From NCBI RefSeq assembly GCF_001854325.1, contig NZ_CP017754.1, positions 2,852,001 through 2,916,000 on the forward strand: a DNA stretch of 64,000 nucleotides, in the 5' to 3' direction. Position numbers and translations under genes: made by a program. The notes under the pieces were generated by a model that had not been told where the DNA came from, did no database searches, and saw nothing but the letters and a program-made list of their open reading frames with translations. Of the stretch, positions 7,820 to 16,460 are shown piece after piece (position 1 is the stretch's first letter; every line of letters starts with the position of its first letter). Origin of the DNA: Cupriavidus malaysiensis (lineage in GTDB: Bacteria > Pseudomonadota > Gammaproteobacteria > Burkholderiales > Burkholderiaceae).

Positions 7820-9049
7820 CTAGCCCCGTGCGGCCGTCCAGCGCCGGTAGCGCCGGGTCTCCCAATAGGTGGCGAACTGCTGCCCGACCAGGGCGCGCAG
7901 CGGCGAAACCTGCGCATCGGTACGCCGGCCGGCACCCAGGCGCTTCAGCTGGAACTTGACCATCGCCATATTGGCCAGCGATCCCAGCGCCTTGTTGTTC
8001 CAGGTGATCGGGCGCAGCACCGGCGCGCTGTCCTTGCCGGCCTGCCAGTCGCGCGGCAGGTTCGGCTCGAGCGACAGCGCGGTGGCGATGCCGGCCATGG
8101 CGATGCCGCTCTGCACGACCTGCTCGGCCACCGCCCGGCGCCGGATGCCGCCGGTCACCATCAGGGGCATGCGCGCCACCGCGGCGATGTCGTGCGCGAA
8201 CGAGAGGAAGTAGGCCTCGCGCGCGAGCGTGCGGCCGTCGCGCGCCTGCCCCTGCATGGCTGGCGCCTCATAGCTGCCGCCCGACAGTTCCACCAGGTCC
8301 ACCTGCAGCGGATTGAGCATCTCCACCACGCTCCGGGCGTCTTCCGGACTGAAGCCGCCGCGCTGGAAGTCGGCCGAGTTCAACTTGACCGCCACCGCGA
8401 ATCCTGGCGACACCGCCTCGCGCACCGAGCGCACGATGTCGAGCAACAGGCGCGCGCGGTTCTCGAGGCTGCCGCCCCAGCGGTCCTCCCGCCGATTGCT
8501 CAGCGGCGACAGGAACTGGCTCAGCAGATAGCCGTGGGCGGCGTGGATCTGCACGCCGGTGAAACCGCTCTGCTCCGCCAGCTGTGCCGTGCGCGCGAAG
8601 CGCCGGCGCACCTCCTCGATGTCTTGCTCGCGCATGGCCTGCGGCACCGGGAACTGCTTGGAAAAGGCCCCCAGGTCCATGGCGACCGCCGACGGCGCCA
8701 GGGTGGCCTGCCCCATCGCCGCGGGCATCTGCCGCCCCGGGTGATTGATCTGCATCCAGACCTGGGCACCCGCGGCACGCGCCGCCTGCGCCCAGCGCCG
8801 GAAGCGGTCGAGGTGCGCATCGTCCTCCAGCACCACGCCGTTCGGACCGGTCATGGCGCGGTGGTCCACCATCACATTGCCGGTCAGGATCAGGCCGGAC
8901 ATGCCGCGCGCCCACGCGCCGTACAGGCGCACCATCGCCTCAGAGGGCGCATGGTCGGCGTCGGCCATGTTTTCTTCCATGGCGGCCTTGGCGAGTCGGT
9001 TCGGAATCACTGCGCCGTTGGGCAGGACCAGGGGTTGGAACAGCGGCAT
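7820..9049 (-). CDS. NADH:flavin oxidoreductase, old yellow enzyme family
   Basis: This 409-residue FMN-dependent TIM-barrel ene-reductase starts MPLFQPLVLPNGAVIPNRLAKAAM. It has the substrate/FMN-binding HAAHGYLLSQFLSP, the arginine-containing region NRREDRWGGSLENRARLLL, and the C-terminal FMN phosphate region around MVTGGIRRR. These fit the OYE/2,4-dienoyl-CoA reductase N-terminal family without the C-terminal Rossmann part. The ATG at 9049 is preceded by GGAGG; the frame upstream contains the promoter, so longer starts are excluded. It is divergent from a MerR regulator gene and has a MerR-type promoter, so induction by an electrophile is likely (inference). Confidence 0.9.
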   Translation of the reverse strand: MPLFQPLVLPNGAVIPNRLAKAAMEENMADADHAPSEAMVRLYGAWARGMSGLILTGNVMVDHRAMTGPNGVVLEDDAHLDRFRRWAQAARAAGAQVWMQINHPGRQMPAAMGQATLAPSAVAMDLGAFSKQFPVPQAMREQDIEEVRRRFARTAQLAEQSGFTGVQIHAAHGYLLSQFLSPLSNRREDRWGGSLENRARLLLDIVRSVREAVSPGFAVAVKLNSADFQRGGFSPEDARSVVEMLNPLQVDLVELSGGSYEAPAMQGQARDGRTLAREAYFLSFAHDIAAVARMPLMVTGGIRRRAVAEQVVQSGIAMAGIATALSLEPNLPRDWQAGKDSAPVLRPITWNNKALGSLANMAMVKFQLKRLGAGRRTDAQVSPLRALVGQQFATYWETRRYRRWTAARG

Positions 9050-9077
9050 GGTGGCCTCCAGGTTTGACGAAGCCCCA

Positions 9078-9108
9078 ACCTTAAGATTAAAGTCAACTTT
9101 AATGTCAA
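9078..9108 (-). promoter_or_regulatory. MerR-type promoter with 19-bp spacer and central dyad
   Basis: On the minus strand TTGACA (9103-9108) and TAAGGT (9078-9083) are separated by 19 bp. This overlong spacer is diagnostic of promoters activated by MerR-family DNA distortion. The spacer contains the perfect dyad ATTAAAGT-CA-ACTTTAAT (plus strand 9086-9103). It drives the OYE gene; the divergent MerR gene starts at 9126. Confidence 0.8.
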
Positions 9109-9125
9109 GCAGCGGAGAGCGCACT

Positions 9126-9593
9126 ATGAAGATCGGTGAACTGGCCAGGCTGAGCGGGATCGCCGCCTCCCGCATCCGCTTCTACGAGGCCGCCGGCCTG
9201 CTCCGGCCGGCGCTGCGCCACGCCAATGGCTACCGTGAGTACGCGCAGGAAAGCCTGACGCGGCTGCAGATCATCCTGCGCGCCCAGGGCGCCGGCTTCT
9301 CGCTGGACGAGATCCGCTCCCTGCTGCCGCCCGACCTGGGCCAGTGGCCGCGCGAGGAGATACTGCAGGCCTTGCGGCGCAAGGTCGATGAGATAGAGGC
9401 CTTGCAACGGCAGCTCGCCCAGAGCAGGAGCGGCCTGCTGGCATTGATCGAGGACATCGACGGCTCGGGCGAACACATCGGAGGCGAAGACTGCGCGGCT
9501 CGCGCCCGCCAGGTGCTGGAGCGCATCGAAACGGCCGATGCCGCCCCGGGGCCCGTCGAAGCGCCGATGCGGCGCCGCAGGCGGCAAGCGTGA
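9126..9593 (+). CDS. MerR family transcriptional regulator
   Basis: This 155-residue protein has an N-terminal MerR winged-helix HTH (MKIGELARLSGIAASRIRFYEAAGLL, residues 1-70) and a long dimerisation coiled coil (about 80-120). It ends in a basic tail (MRRRRRQA). No metal-binding Cys pair is evident: the only Cys lies in GGEDCAARA. It therefore looks more like the redox/electrophile or drug sensors than the Hg/Cu types. It is divergent from the OYE reductase, with the shared dyad between them. ATG at 9126 follows CGGAGAG. Confidence 0.9.
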   Translation: MKIGELARLSGIAASRIRFYEAAGLLRPALRHANGYREYAQESLTRLQIILRAQGAGFSLDEIRSLLPPDLGQWPREEILQALRRKVDEIEALQRQLAQSRSGLLALIEDIDGSGEHIGGEDCAARARQVLERIETADAAPGPVEAPMRRRRRQA

Positions 9594-9789
9594 ACAGGCA
9601 CCTGGCGCCACGCCCGGGCGGCAGCCGGCCGGCCAGCAGGCGCCGTTGTACACTAGGCGCCTTGCGAAGCGCGCCTGCCCGCGGCGGACGCCTCTCGCAG
9701 CGGCCGCATGCGCCGCGGGCGCGGGAAACGCCTGTCCCGCCCGGCGGCCCGGCCGCGCCCACCTGACTTCCGACAACACAGGACGCCTC

Positions 9790-11043
9790 TTGCATTTCCC
9801 CTACGAGTGGCAGATCGGCTGGCGCTACACCCGCGCCGGCAAGCGCGCCAGCCGCAATGGCTTCATTTCCTTCATCTCGATGATCTCGATGTCCGGCATC
9901 GCCCTGGGGGTGGCCGCGCTGATCGTGGTGCTGTCGGTGATGAACGGCTTCCAGAAGGAGGTGCGCGACCGCATGCTGTCGGTGCTGTCCCATATCGAGA
10001 TCATGGCGCCCGGTGCGCTGCCCGACTGGCAGCGCACCGCCGCCGAGGCCATGCGCAGCCAGGAAGTGATCGGTGCGGCCCCCTATGTGGCGGCGCAAGC
10101 CATGCTGACGCGCGAGGACAAAGTGCGCGGCGTGCTGCTGCGCGGCGTCGACCCGGCCCAGGAGCCCAAGGTGTCGGACCTCGGCAAGCAGTTCCGCGCG
10201 GGCGCGCTGGACGATCTGCGGCCCGGCGAATCCAGCATCGCGCTGGGCAACGAACTGGCCAGCGCACTGGGCGTGCAGGTGGGCGACAAGATCATGCTGG
10301 CGACCGCGCGCGGCGGCGCCATTTCGGCGGCCGGCGCGCTGCCGCAGCTGCGGCAGTTCACCGTGGTCGGCATCTTCTCGGCCGGGCATTTCCAGTTCGA
10401 CAGCAGCATCGCCCTGGTCAACCTGCAGGACGCCGAGGCGCTGTTCCAGTTGTCGGGCCCCACCGGCGTTCGCCTCAAGCTGGCCGACATGCAGCGCGCG
10501 CCGGACGTGGCCAACCAGCTCGCCGGCACACTCACCGGCGAGCTCTACGTGCGCGACTGGTCGCAGCAGAACCGCCAGTGGTTCGCCGCCGTGCAATCGC
10601 AGAAGCGCATGATGTTCGTGATCCTGACGCTGATCATCGCCGTGGCCGCGTTCAACCTGGTGTCGACGCTGGTGATGACGGTCACCGACAAGCAGGCCGA
10701 CATCGCCATCCTGCGCACCATGGGCGCGCAGCCCGGCTCAGTCATGAAGATCTTCATCGTGCAGGGCGTGCTGATCGGCTTCATCGGCACCCTGCTGGGC
10801 GTGGCCGGCGGCGCACTGATCGCCTTCAACATCGACGTGATCGTGCCCTTCATCGAACGCCTGCTGCACGTCCACTTCCTGCCGCGCGACATCTACTTCA
10901 TCAGCGAGCTGCCCTCGGACCCGAGCCTGCACGACATCGCCACCATCGGCCTCACCTCCTTCGGCCTGTCCACGCTGGCCACCCTCTATCCGAGCTGGCG
11001 TGCCGCCCGCGTCAATCCGGCGGAAGCGCTGCGCTACGAATGA
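9790..11043 (+). CDS. lolC: Lipoprotein-releasing ABC transporter permease (LolC/LolE family)
   Basis: This 417-residue inner-membrane permease extracts outer-membrane lipoproteins for LolA. The start FPYEWQIGWRYTRAGKRASRNGFISFIS is characteristic of the family. A first TM segment lies at about 25-50, a large periplasmic MacB-like domain at about 50-265, and three TM segments follow (about 270-400). The C-terminus ends LYPSWRAARVNPAEALRYE, the FtsX/LolC ending. The only start giving the family N-terminus is TTG at 9790, with an AGGA upstream. The expected lolD ATPase gene does not follow; a gene on the other strand does. Confidence 0.9.
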   Translation: MHFPYEWQIGWRYTRAGKRASRNGFISFISMISMSGIALGVAALIVVLSVMNGFQKEVRDRMLSVLSHIEIMAPGALPDWQRTAAEAMRSQEVIGAAPYVAAQAMLTREDKVRGVLLRGVDPAQEPKVSDLGKQFRAGALDDLRPGESSIALGNELASALGVQVGDKIMLATARGGAISAAGALPQLRQFTVVGIFSAGHFQFDSSIALVNLQDAEALFQLSGPTGVRLKLADMQRAPDVANQLAGTLTGELYVRDWSQQNRQWFAAVQSQKRMMFVILTLIIAVAAFNLVSTLVMTVTDKQADIAILRTMGAQPGSVMKIFIVQGVLIGFIGTLLGVAGGALIAFNIDVIVPFIERLLHVHFLPRDIYFISELPSDPSLHDIATIGLTSFGLSTLATLYPSWRAARVNPAEALRYE

Positions 11044-11183
11044 GGCCGGGCTGAGGCCGCGGGGCGCGGCGCCTGCAGCGGATCCACTGCGTCATCCGAA
11101 AGGCAGCCCCGATCGACAGCGCCTGCAGGGGCCGTCGACCCGGACGCACCGCCGCTCGGGGGCGCTTTCTCCGGCGCAATGGA

Positions 11184-12107
11184 CTAGCGGGCGACGTAGT
11201 TCCTGCTCGCCTCCGACCAGCGATACGTCCTGCGCCACTTGCCGCCGCGCTCGCGCAACTGCAGGTCGTGAAAGCCGGCCGTGGCCGCGCCCTGCACGTT
11301 CAACAGGTTGCTGCCTTCGTACATATCGTGGTTGCGCGTGCCGTCCTTGTTCCAGTCGCCGGCGATCATCTTGTAGTACATCATCGGCGCCGTGAACACG
11401 ACGCGCAGCGCCTCGCCGTCCACGCGGAACAGGTAGAGCGCCTCGAAGGAGGCGCCACCGCCGGCATACCCTTCGCTCCAGCCGGCGCGCACCCCGAAGG
11501 CCAGTTCGTCGTCGCGGATGCGGTATGGCGCGAGATCGAAGCGCAGCCAGCTCTCCGGCATGCCCGCCTGCGTGTCGCCACCCTCGAGGGCCTGGGGTGA
11601 ATCGAGATTGCTGCCGGCCCAGGACGTGGGCGCCTCGACCGGCCCGCGCGTGCGCGCCAGCAGGCGCGGCTGGCCGCCGGCCCCGCGCTCGAACACACCG
11701 AACCACGCCTGCGCCTGCTCGGTCCGGCATTGATCGGGCCAGTACTTCCGCTCATTGGCCGCGGCCGCGGCAGACCGCGCCACGCAGACGATCGCCACAT
11801 AGCTGTCCGGGCGCGCCGGCCAGGGCCTGGCCCCGGCCAGCACCAGCGCGGCGGGGTCGCCGCCCGGCACCAGCGCCGCCAGCAGGCCCTTGGCGGTGAA
11901 GCCTTCCGGCAAACGGACGCCCAGGCCATCGGGCTGCGCCGCGCCACGGATCTCGCGGTCGTAGACCGCGCGGGCCTCGGGCGTCTTGAGGACGCCGCGC
12001 GCCTGGTCGATGGAACGGGCGGTGCCTTCGGCGCGGGCCGGAAGCGCAACCGCGAGGGCCAGCAAGGCGCCGGCCAGGAGGGGCCTGTGGAGGACGGAAT
12101 GCGGCAT
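11184..12107 (-). CDS. Secreted protein of unknown function
   Basis: The 307 residues begin with a signal peptide (MPHSVLHRPLLAGALLALAVALPARAEG, cleavage likely after ALPARA). The mature protein has no domain I recognise. It contains VAIVCVARSAAAAANERKYWPDQC with two Cys that may form a disulfide, and a conserved-looking end (DWNKDGTRNHDMYEG and WRRTYRWSEASRNYVAR). The DWNKDGTRN segment resembles a short Ca-binding or FG-GAP-like loop, but one loop is not enough to assign it. It converges with lolC and is read away from the AraC gene at 12373. Confidence 0.75.
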   Translation of the reverse strand: MPHSVLHRPLLAGALLALAVALPARAEGTARSIDQARGVLKTPEARAVYDREIRGAAQPDGLGVRLPEGFTAKGLLAALVPGGDPAALVLAGARPWPARPDSYVAIVCVARSAAAAANERKYWPDQCRTEQAQAWFGVFERGAGGQPRLLARTRGPVEAPTSWAGSNLDSPQALEGGDTQAGMPESWLRFDLAPYRIRDDELAFGVRAGWSEGYAGGGASFEALYLFRVDGEALRVVFTAPMMYYKMIAGDWNKDGTRNHDMYEGSNLLNVQGAATAGFHDLQLRERGGKWRRTYRWSEASRNYVAR

Positions 12108-12372
12108 GGGCAGCGAAGCGTAGTCGAAAGAAAGACCGCGGCATGTGGCGCGGCCCGGGCATTCTGCCGCGTTTGTCCGCAGCCCTCAAGCCGCGGATGC
12201 TTCCCGTGGCGCGCGAAGCCTCGTGACCAGCGCATGGCATAGAATCCTTCTTCGTATCCGGAGATGGCCGGGCATGCGAGGCTGATGCCAGGCGTGCCTC
12301 GCGCCTCCCGACCACCCTGCCCCGGGCGACATCCGGTCACCGCATGCGGCAACGCCCAACCTCCCGAACGAC

Positions 12373-13260
12373 ATGATCGCGCCGCTGATCCTCCCGCCGC
12401 GACCGGAGCTCGCGCCCTGGATCCACCACATCCTGCTGATGCCGCTGCGCGAGAGCTGCGTGTCGCAATTGCCCGCGGTGTTGAGCCCGGCCATCCTGAT
12501 CTTCGCGCGCGGCAGCGGCTGGCAGCAGCCGGAACACGACGCCAGCGCGCCAGCCCCACTGCCCCGCGCAGGCTTGTCAGGCCCCCGGCTGCGGCCGGCG
12601 GCGACCCGCAGCGCGCCGGACACCTGTGTCATCTCCATCCTGTTCCGCCCCGGCATGCTGGCGGAAGCGCTGGGGCCGGGTCTCAACGAACTACGCGGGC
12701 AGACAGTGCCGCTCGATGCGGCCTTCCCACCTGCGCAAGTGGCGCGCATGCTGGCGCGCATCGATGAGGATGGACAGCCGGCCCGCTGGATCGAGCATGC
12801 CCAGCAATGGCTGGTAGACAACCTGCGTCCGCGCGCCAATGCCCACCGCGCGCGCCTCGAGCTCGGCGACCCGCGCCTGCTGTTCGCCCCCGCCGCGCAG
12901 CTGGCAGGCAGCCTCGGCATCGGGCAGCGCCAGTTCGAACGGCGCATGGACCGCGTCTACGGTACCACCCTGCGCGACCTGAGGCGGCTGGCACGCTTCG
13001 GCCTGAGCCTGTCGGACCTGCTGACCGGCGCCGGATGGCGCGGCCGCCTCGCCCACCTGGCGCAGCACTACGGCTATTTCGACCAGCCGCACATGGTGCG
13101 TGAATTCGTCGCGCTGACGGGGCACGCACCGGCCCGGCTGGTGCAACTCGCGGCCGGCGACGACGCCGGATTCTGGATCTACCGCTTCGCTCGGCGCGAC
13201 TTTCGCTCACTGTTCCTGACCAGGCAGGCGGCCGCGCTGGAGGCTGCCGGGCTGGGCTGA
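12373..13260 (+). CDS. AraC family transcriptional regulator
   Basis: This 295-residue protein has an N-terminal ligand-type domain (about 1-165) and a C-terminal pair of helix-turn-helix motifs. The first is LAGSLGIGQRQFERRMDRVYG; the second is LAHLAQHYGYFDQPHMVREFVALTGHAPA, with the AraC signature H/FxxQPHxxREF. The N-terminal half is of the type seen in regulators that begin PPxPELAPWIxHxxL. A longer linker separates the two HTHs (RFGLSLSDLLTGAGWRGR). Its target is unknown; the gene next to it is an aldolase remnant. Confidence 0.85.
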   Translation: MIAPLILPPRPELAPWIHHILLMPLRESCVSQLPAVLSPAILIFARGSGWQQPEHDASAPAPLPRAGLSGPRLRPAATRSAPDTCVISILFRPGMLAEALGPGLNELRGQTVPLDAAFPPAQVARMLARIDEDGQPARWIEHAQQWLVDNLRPRANAHRARLELGDPRLLFAPAAQLAGSLGIGQRQFERRMDRVYGTTLRDLRRLARFGLSLSDLLTGAGWRGRLAHLAQHYGYFDQPHMVREFVALTGHAPARLVQLAAGDDAGFWIYRFARRDFRSLFLTRQAAALEAAGLG

Positions 13261-13285
13261 CGAAGGAAGCCGGCCCGCCCGGCGC

Positions 13286-13513
13286 TCAGCAGCGGTAGGC
13301 TGCCCCGTCCCGTTCCAATAGGCGCAGCAGCGCCGTCCATTCGCGGTCGAGGTGTACCGTGTCGAGGTAAGCGTAGTCGTCGTGCTGCCGGGCCGCGTGT
13401 TCGCAGACTTCGGGCGACGGAATGATGAGCTCCTGGCCGGCCGAAAGCGTGGCAAGCTGAATCTCGCAGGCCCGATTCAGGTAGAACATGCGCGTGAAGG
13501 CTTCGGCGACCGC
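13286..13513 (-). pseudogene. Remnant of a class II aldolase/adducin gene (C-terminal ~75 codons)
   Basis: Reading the minus strand, the last 75 codons (AVAEAFTRMFYLNRACEIQL ... PSPEVCEHAARQ ... REWTALLRLLERDGA) match the C-terminal end of class II aldolase/adducin proteins. In those proteins a Zn-His segment and 'RNHGLLTVG' should come before. Upstream of 13513 the frame has no aldolase sequence, so the N-terminal two thirds are missing. I read it as a truncated gene, not a short functional protein. Confidence 0.65.
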
Positions 13514-13841
13514 CGGCGCGGGAGACAAACAAGAAATTGGCGCGGCTAGGGCAAGCCCGGCTGATTGCGTAGAAACCCTGAGTCCAGGCTGGTGCAGCGC
13601 GGCCACACCAGTCTCCGGTCTGGTGCGCCACAGCAACGTCATGCACGTGATCGGCGCAAGCGCGCCGTGAGCAGTGCCGTGCGTGCCCGGCAATGAGGCC
13701 ATGCCTGCGGCCCCCACCGCATAACCTTCCTCGGCATGGTTCTTTGACGCCTGCCGGTGCCCCTCGCAGAATAGGCCCGCTGCGGCAGCGCCCAAGCCAG
13801 CCCTGCCCGATTCCGTGATGCCGCCCGACCGAGGAGCCCTC

Positions 13842-14948
13842 TTGCACGTCGCCCCCACCGCCCCCCGCCGCCTGCTGGCGGCTGCCATCACGCTCGCCAC
13901 CGCCATTGCCGGCCTTTGCGCGGCGCCCGCCGCGAGCGCCGGCGACCTGCCCAAGGTGATCCACCTGGCAGCACCCGAGCAGGGCAGCCAGGGCAAGTCC
14001 TTCGCCGGCGCCGGGCCGGTTTCACTGGCCTATGCCAGCAAGGCGATCGAAGCCGAGTTCGCCAAGGATGGCGTGCAGGTGGAGTGGAAATTCTTCAAGG
14101 GTGCCGGGCCCGCCATCAACGAGGGCCTCGCCACCGGCCAGCTCGACGTGGTCTTCCTGGGCGACCTGGCAGCGGTGATCGGCCGCGCCAGCGGCCTCAG
14201 GACACGCCTGGTGGCCAGCGCGGGCCGCGGCGCCAACAGCTACCTCGCCACCGCGCCCGGCTCGAACATCCGCAGCTTCAAGGATCTCAAGGGCAAGCGC
14301 GTGGCCGTGCTGCGCGGCACGGCCTACCAGCTGCCGTTCGACCGCTTGCTGAAGGCGGAAGGCCTGTCGCAAAAGGACGTGCGCTTCACCAACCTGGACT
14401 GGCCCACCTCCAAGGCCGCCGTCGTCAACAAGGACATCGACGCCACCTTCGGCGGCGCCGACCTGCAATTGCTCAAGCTCGCCGGCAGCGCCGACATCCC
14501 GGTCAGCACCAAGGGCCGCGGCGACCTGTACGCGATCCACTCCACCGTGATCGCCACCGAGGACTTCGCCGGCAGGCATCCCGAGGCGCTGACGCGTATC
14601 GTCAAGGTGCTGGTGCAGCAGGCGCACGCGGCGGCGAGCGGCGCCATTCCACGCGAGACGCTGTTCCAGCGCTTCCATGACATCAGCGGGCTGCCGGTGC
14701 AGCTCTTCTCCAGCGAGTTCGAGGGCACCGACATCAAGGCACGCTACTCGCCCCTGCTCGACGCGGGCTATATCGCCCACTTCGGCGACGTGATCGAAGG
14801 CGCCAAGGCGGCCGGCATCGTGCGCCAGGGCTTCGATCCCAAGGGCTGGGCGGATCCGCGCTTCCTCGACGAGGCGCTCAGGACGCTGAAGCTGCAAGGA
14901 TTCTGGACCGCGACCAGCGCCGCCAGCGCCCACGCCGCGGGCAAGTGA
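13842..14948 (+). CDS. ABC transporter substrate-binding protein, aliphatic sulfonate/taurine type
   Basis: This 368-residue periplasmic binding protein has a signal peptide ending at about APAASAGD. It then shows the NMT1/SsuA fold pattern: VSLAYASKAIEAEFAKDG, GPAINEGLATGQLDVVFLGD, SFKDLKGKRVAVLRGT and NKDIDATFGGAD. Such proteins bind sulfonates or sulfate esters. I chose TTG at 13842, preceded by GAGGAG, because it gives a clean signal peptide; a GTG at 13815 is an alternative. No permease or ATPase gene is adjacent, so it must use components encoded elsewhere. The sulfatase gene follows after 62 bp, which supports a sulfur-scavenging role. Confidence 0.85.
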   Translation: MHVAPTAPRRLLAAAITLATAIAGLCAAPAASAGDLPKVIHLAAPEQGSQGKSFAGAGPVSLAYASKAIEAEFAKDGVQVEWKFFKGAGPAINEGLATGQLDVVFLGDLAAVIGRASGLRTRLVASAGRGANSYLATAPGSNIRSFKDLKGKRVAVLRGTAYQLPFDRLLKAEGLSQKDVRFTNLDWPTSKAAVVNKDIDATFGGADLQLLKLAGSADIPVSTKGRGDLYAIHSTVIATEDFAGRHPEALTRIVKVLVQQAHAAASGAIPRETLFQRFHDISGLPVQLFSSEFEGTDIKARYSPLLDAGYIAHFGDVIEGAKAAGIVRQGFDPKGWADPRFLDEALRTLKLQGFWTATSAASAHAAGK

Positions 14949-15010
14949 GCGCGCGGCAAAAGACCATCGTGCAACACGGACCACACGAAGGACCACGCGA
15001 GACACAGGCC

Positions 15011-16354
15011 ATGCCCACACGCCCGAACATCCTCTTCATCCTGGCCGACGACCTGGGCTGGGCCGACCTCGGCGTCTATGGCCAGACCGGCTTCGCCACC
15101 CCTCATCTCGATCGCCTCGCCGCGCAAGGCGTGCGCTTCACGCAGGCTTACGCCAATTCGGCGGTCTGCTCGGCGACCCGCTTCGCGCTGATCACCGGCC
15201 GCTACCAGTACCGCCTGCGCGGGGGGCTGGAGGAACCGATCGCCCGACCGCGCGACGGGCTCGGCCTGCCACCGGAACACCCGACCTTGCCCTCGCTGCT
15301 CAAGGCAGCCGGCTACGACACCGCGCTGATCGGCAAGTGGCATCTCGGCCATCCCCCCGCCCACGGCCCGCTGCGGAGCGGTTATGACCGCTTTTTCGGC
15401 AACCTGGGCGGCGTGGTGGACTATTTCACGCACAAGCCGGGGGTCGGCGCCGATGTACCGCGCGACTTGTGGGAAGGCGAGGTGCCGGTCGAGCGCAGCG
15501 GCTACTACACGCAGATCCTGGCCGACGAGGCCGAGGCCTATGTGCGCGGCCGCATCGACCATGCCCGCCCCTTCTTCCTGTCGCTGCATTTCACCGCGCC
15601 GCACTGGCCCTGGGAGGGCCCGCAGGACGAAGCGGTCTCACGCGAACTGCGCGATCTGTTCCACTACGACGGCGGCAACCTGAAGAAGTACGGCGAGATC
15701 GTGCAGTCGCTCGACGCGGCCGTCGGGCAGGTGCTCGGCGCGCTCGACACCACCGGCCAGGCGCGCGATACCCTCGTGGTCTTCACCAGCGACAACGGCG
15801 GCGAACGCTTCTCCAAGACCTGGCCCTTCACCGGCCAGAAGACCGAGCTGCTCGAAGGCGGCCTGCGCGTGCCGACGCTGTTGCGCTGGCCGGCGCGGCT
15901 GCAGCCCCAGGTACAGGAGCAGGTCACCATCAGCATGGACTGGCTGCCCACCCTGCTGGCCGCCGCCGGCAGCGCGCCCCATCCGGACTGGCCCAGCGAT
16001 GGCGAGAACATCCTGCCGGTGCTGGAAGGACGCGCCCCCGTGCATGCGCGCACGCTCTACTGGCGCTACAAGGCCCAGGCCCAGCGCGCCGTGCGCGACG
16101 GCGACTGGAAGTACCTGAAGATCAACGACAACGCCTTCCTGTTCGATGTCGCCGCGGACGAGCGCGAGCGCGCCAATCTGCGCGACAAGCATCCTGAAGT
16201 GTTCGCGCGGCTGCAACGCCAATGGGAAGACTGGAACGCCGGCTTCCTGCCGATCACCGACGCGGTCTTCACCCACGGGCTCACGCCTGATATCCAGGCT
16301 GACCGCTATGTGCCGGAGCGCGCCAGCCGGGTGCACCCAGGCCGATCGAACTAG
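15011..16354 (+). CDS. Sulfatase (arylsulfatase family)
   Basis: This 447-residue alkaline-phosphatase-superfamily hydrolase has the N-terminal metal aspartates (ILADDLGWADLG, D13/D14). The formylglycine motif is at Cys53 (CSATR, followed by FALITGRYQYR). A GKWHLG motif, the DNGGE metal site and a C-terminal DGDWKYL strand complete the family pattern. The nucleophile motif is C-x-A-x-R rather than the commoner C-x-P-x-R. No signal peptide is visible, so it is probably cytoplasmic. It presumably releases sulfate from esters brought in with the help of the preceding binding protein. ATG at 15011 starts the fold directly; a GTG at 14945 overlaps the previous stop and would add 22 residues. Confidence 0.88.
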   Translation: MPTRPNILFILADDLGWADLGVYGQTGFATPHLDRLAAQGVRFTQAYANSAVCSATRFALITGRYQYRLRGGLEEPIARPRDGLGLPPEHPTLPSLLKAAGYDTALIGKWHLGHPPAHGPLRSGYDRFFGNLGGVVDYFTHKPGVGADVPRDLWEGEVPVERSGYYTQILADEAEAYVRGRIDHARPFFLSLHFTAPHWPWEGPQDEAVSRELRDLFHYDGGNLKKYGEIVQSLDAAVGQVLGALDTTGQARDTLVVFTSDNGGERFSKTWPFTGQKTELLEGGLRVPTLLRWPARLQPQVQEQVTISMDWLPTLLAAAGSAPHPDWPSDGENILPVLEGRAPVHARTLYWRYKAQAQRAVRDGDWKYLKINDNAFLFDVAADERERANLRDKHPEVFARLQRQWEDWNAGFLPITDAVFTHGLTPDIQADRYVPERASRVHPGRSN

Positions 16355-16460
16355 CCAACAGGTGTTTTCCCTCTTCCCTCACGGAGAGGGGAGCGAACCG
16401 GCGCGATGCGAACCCCGTCGAGCCGGCCGTAGCCGCCGCGACGCACCCGGGTCGATCGGA

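Noticed and set aside
7820..9593. Arsenic or mercury resistance locus
   Set aside because: The MerR protein lacks metal-site cysteines and the partner is an OYE reductase.
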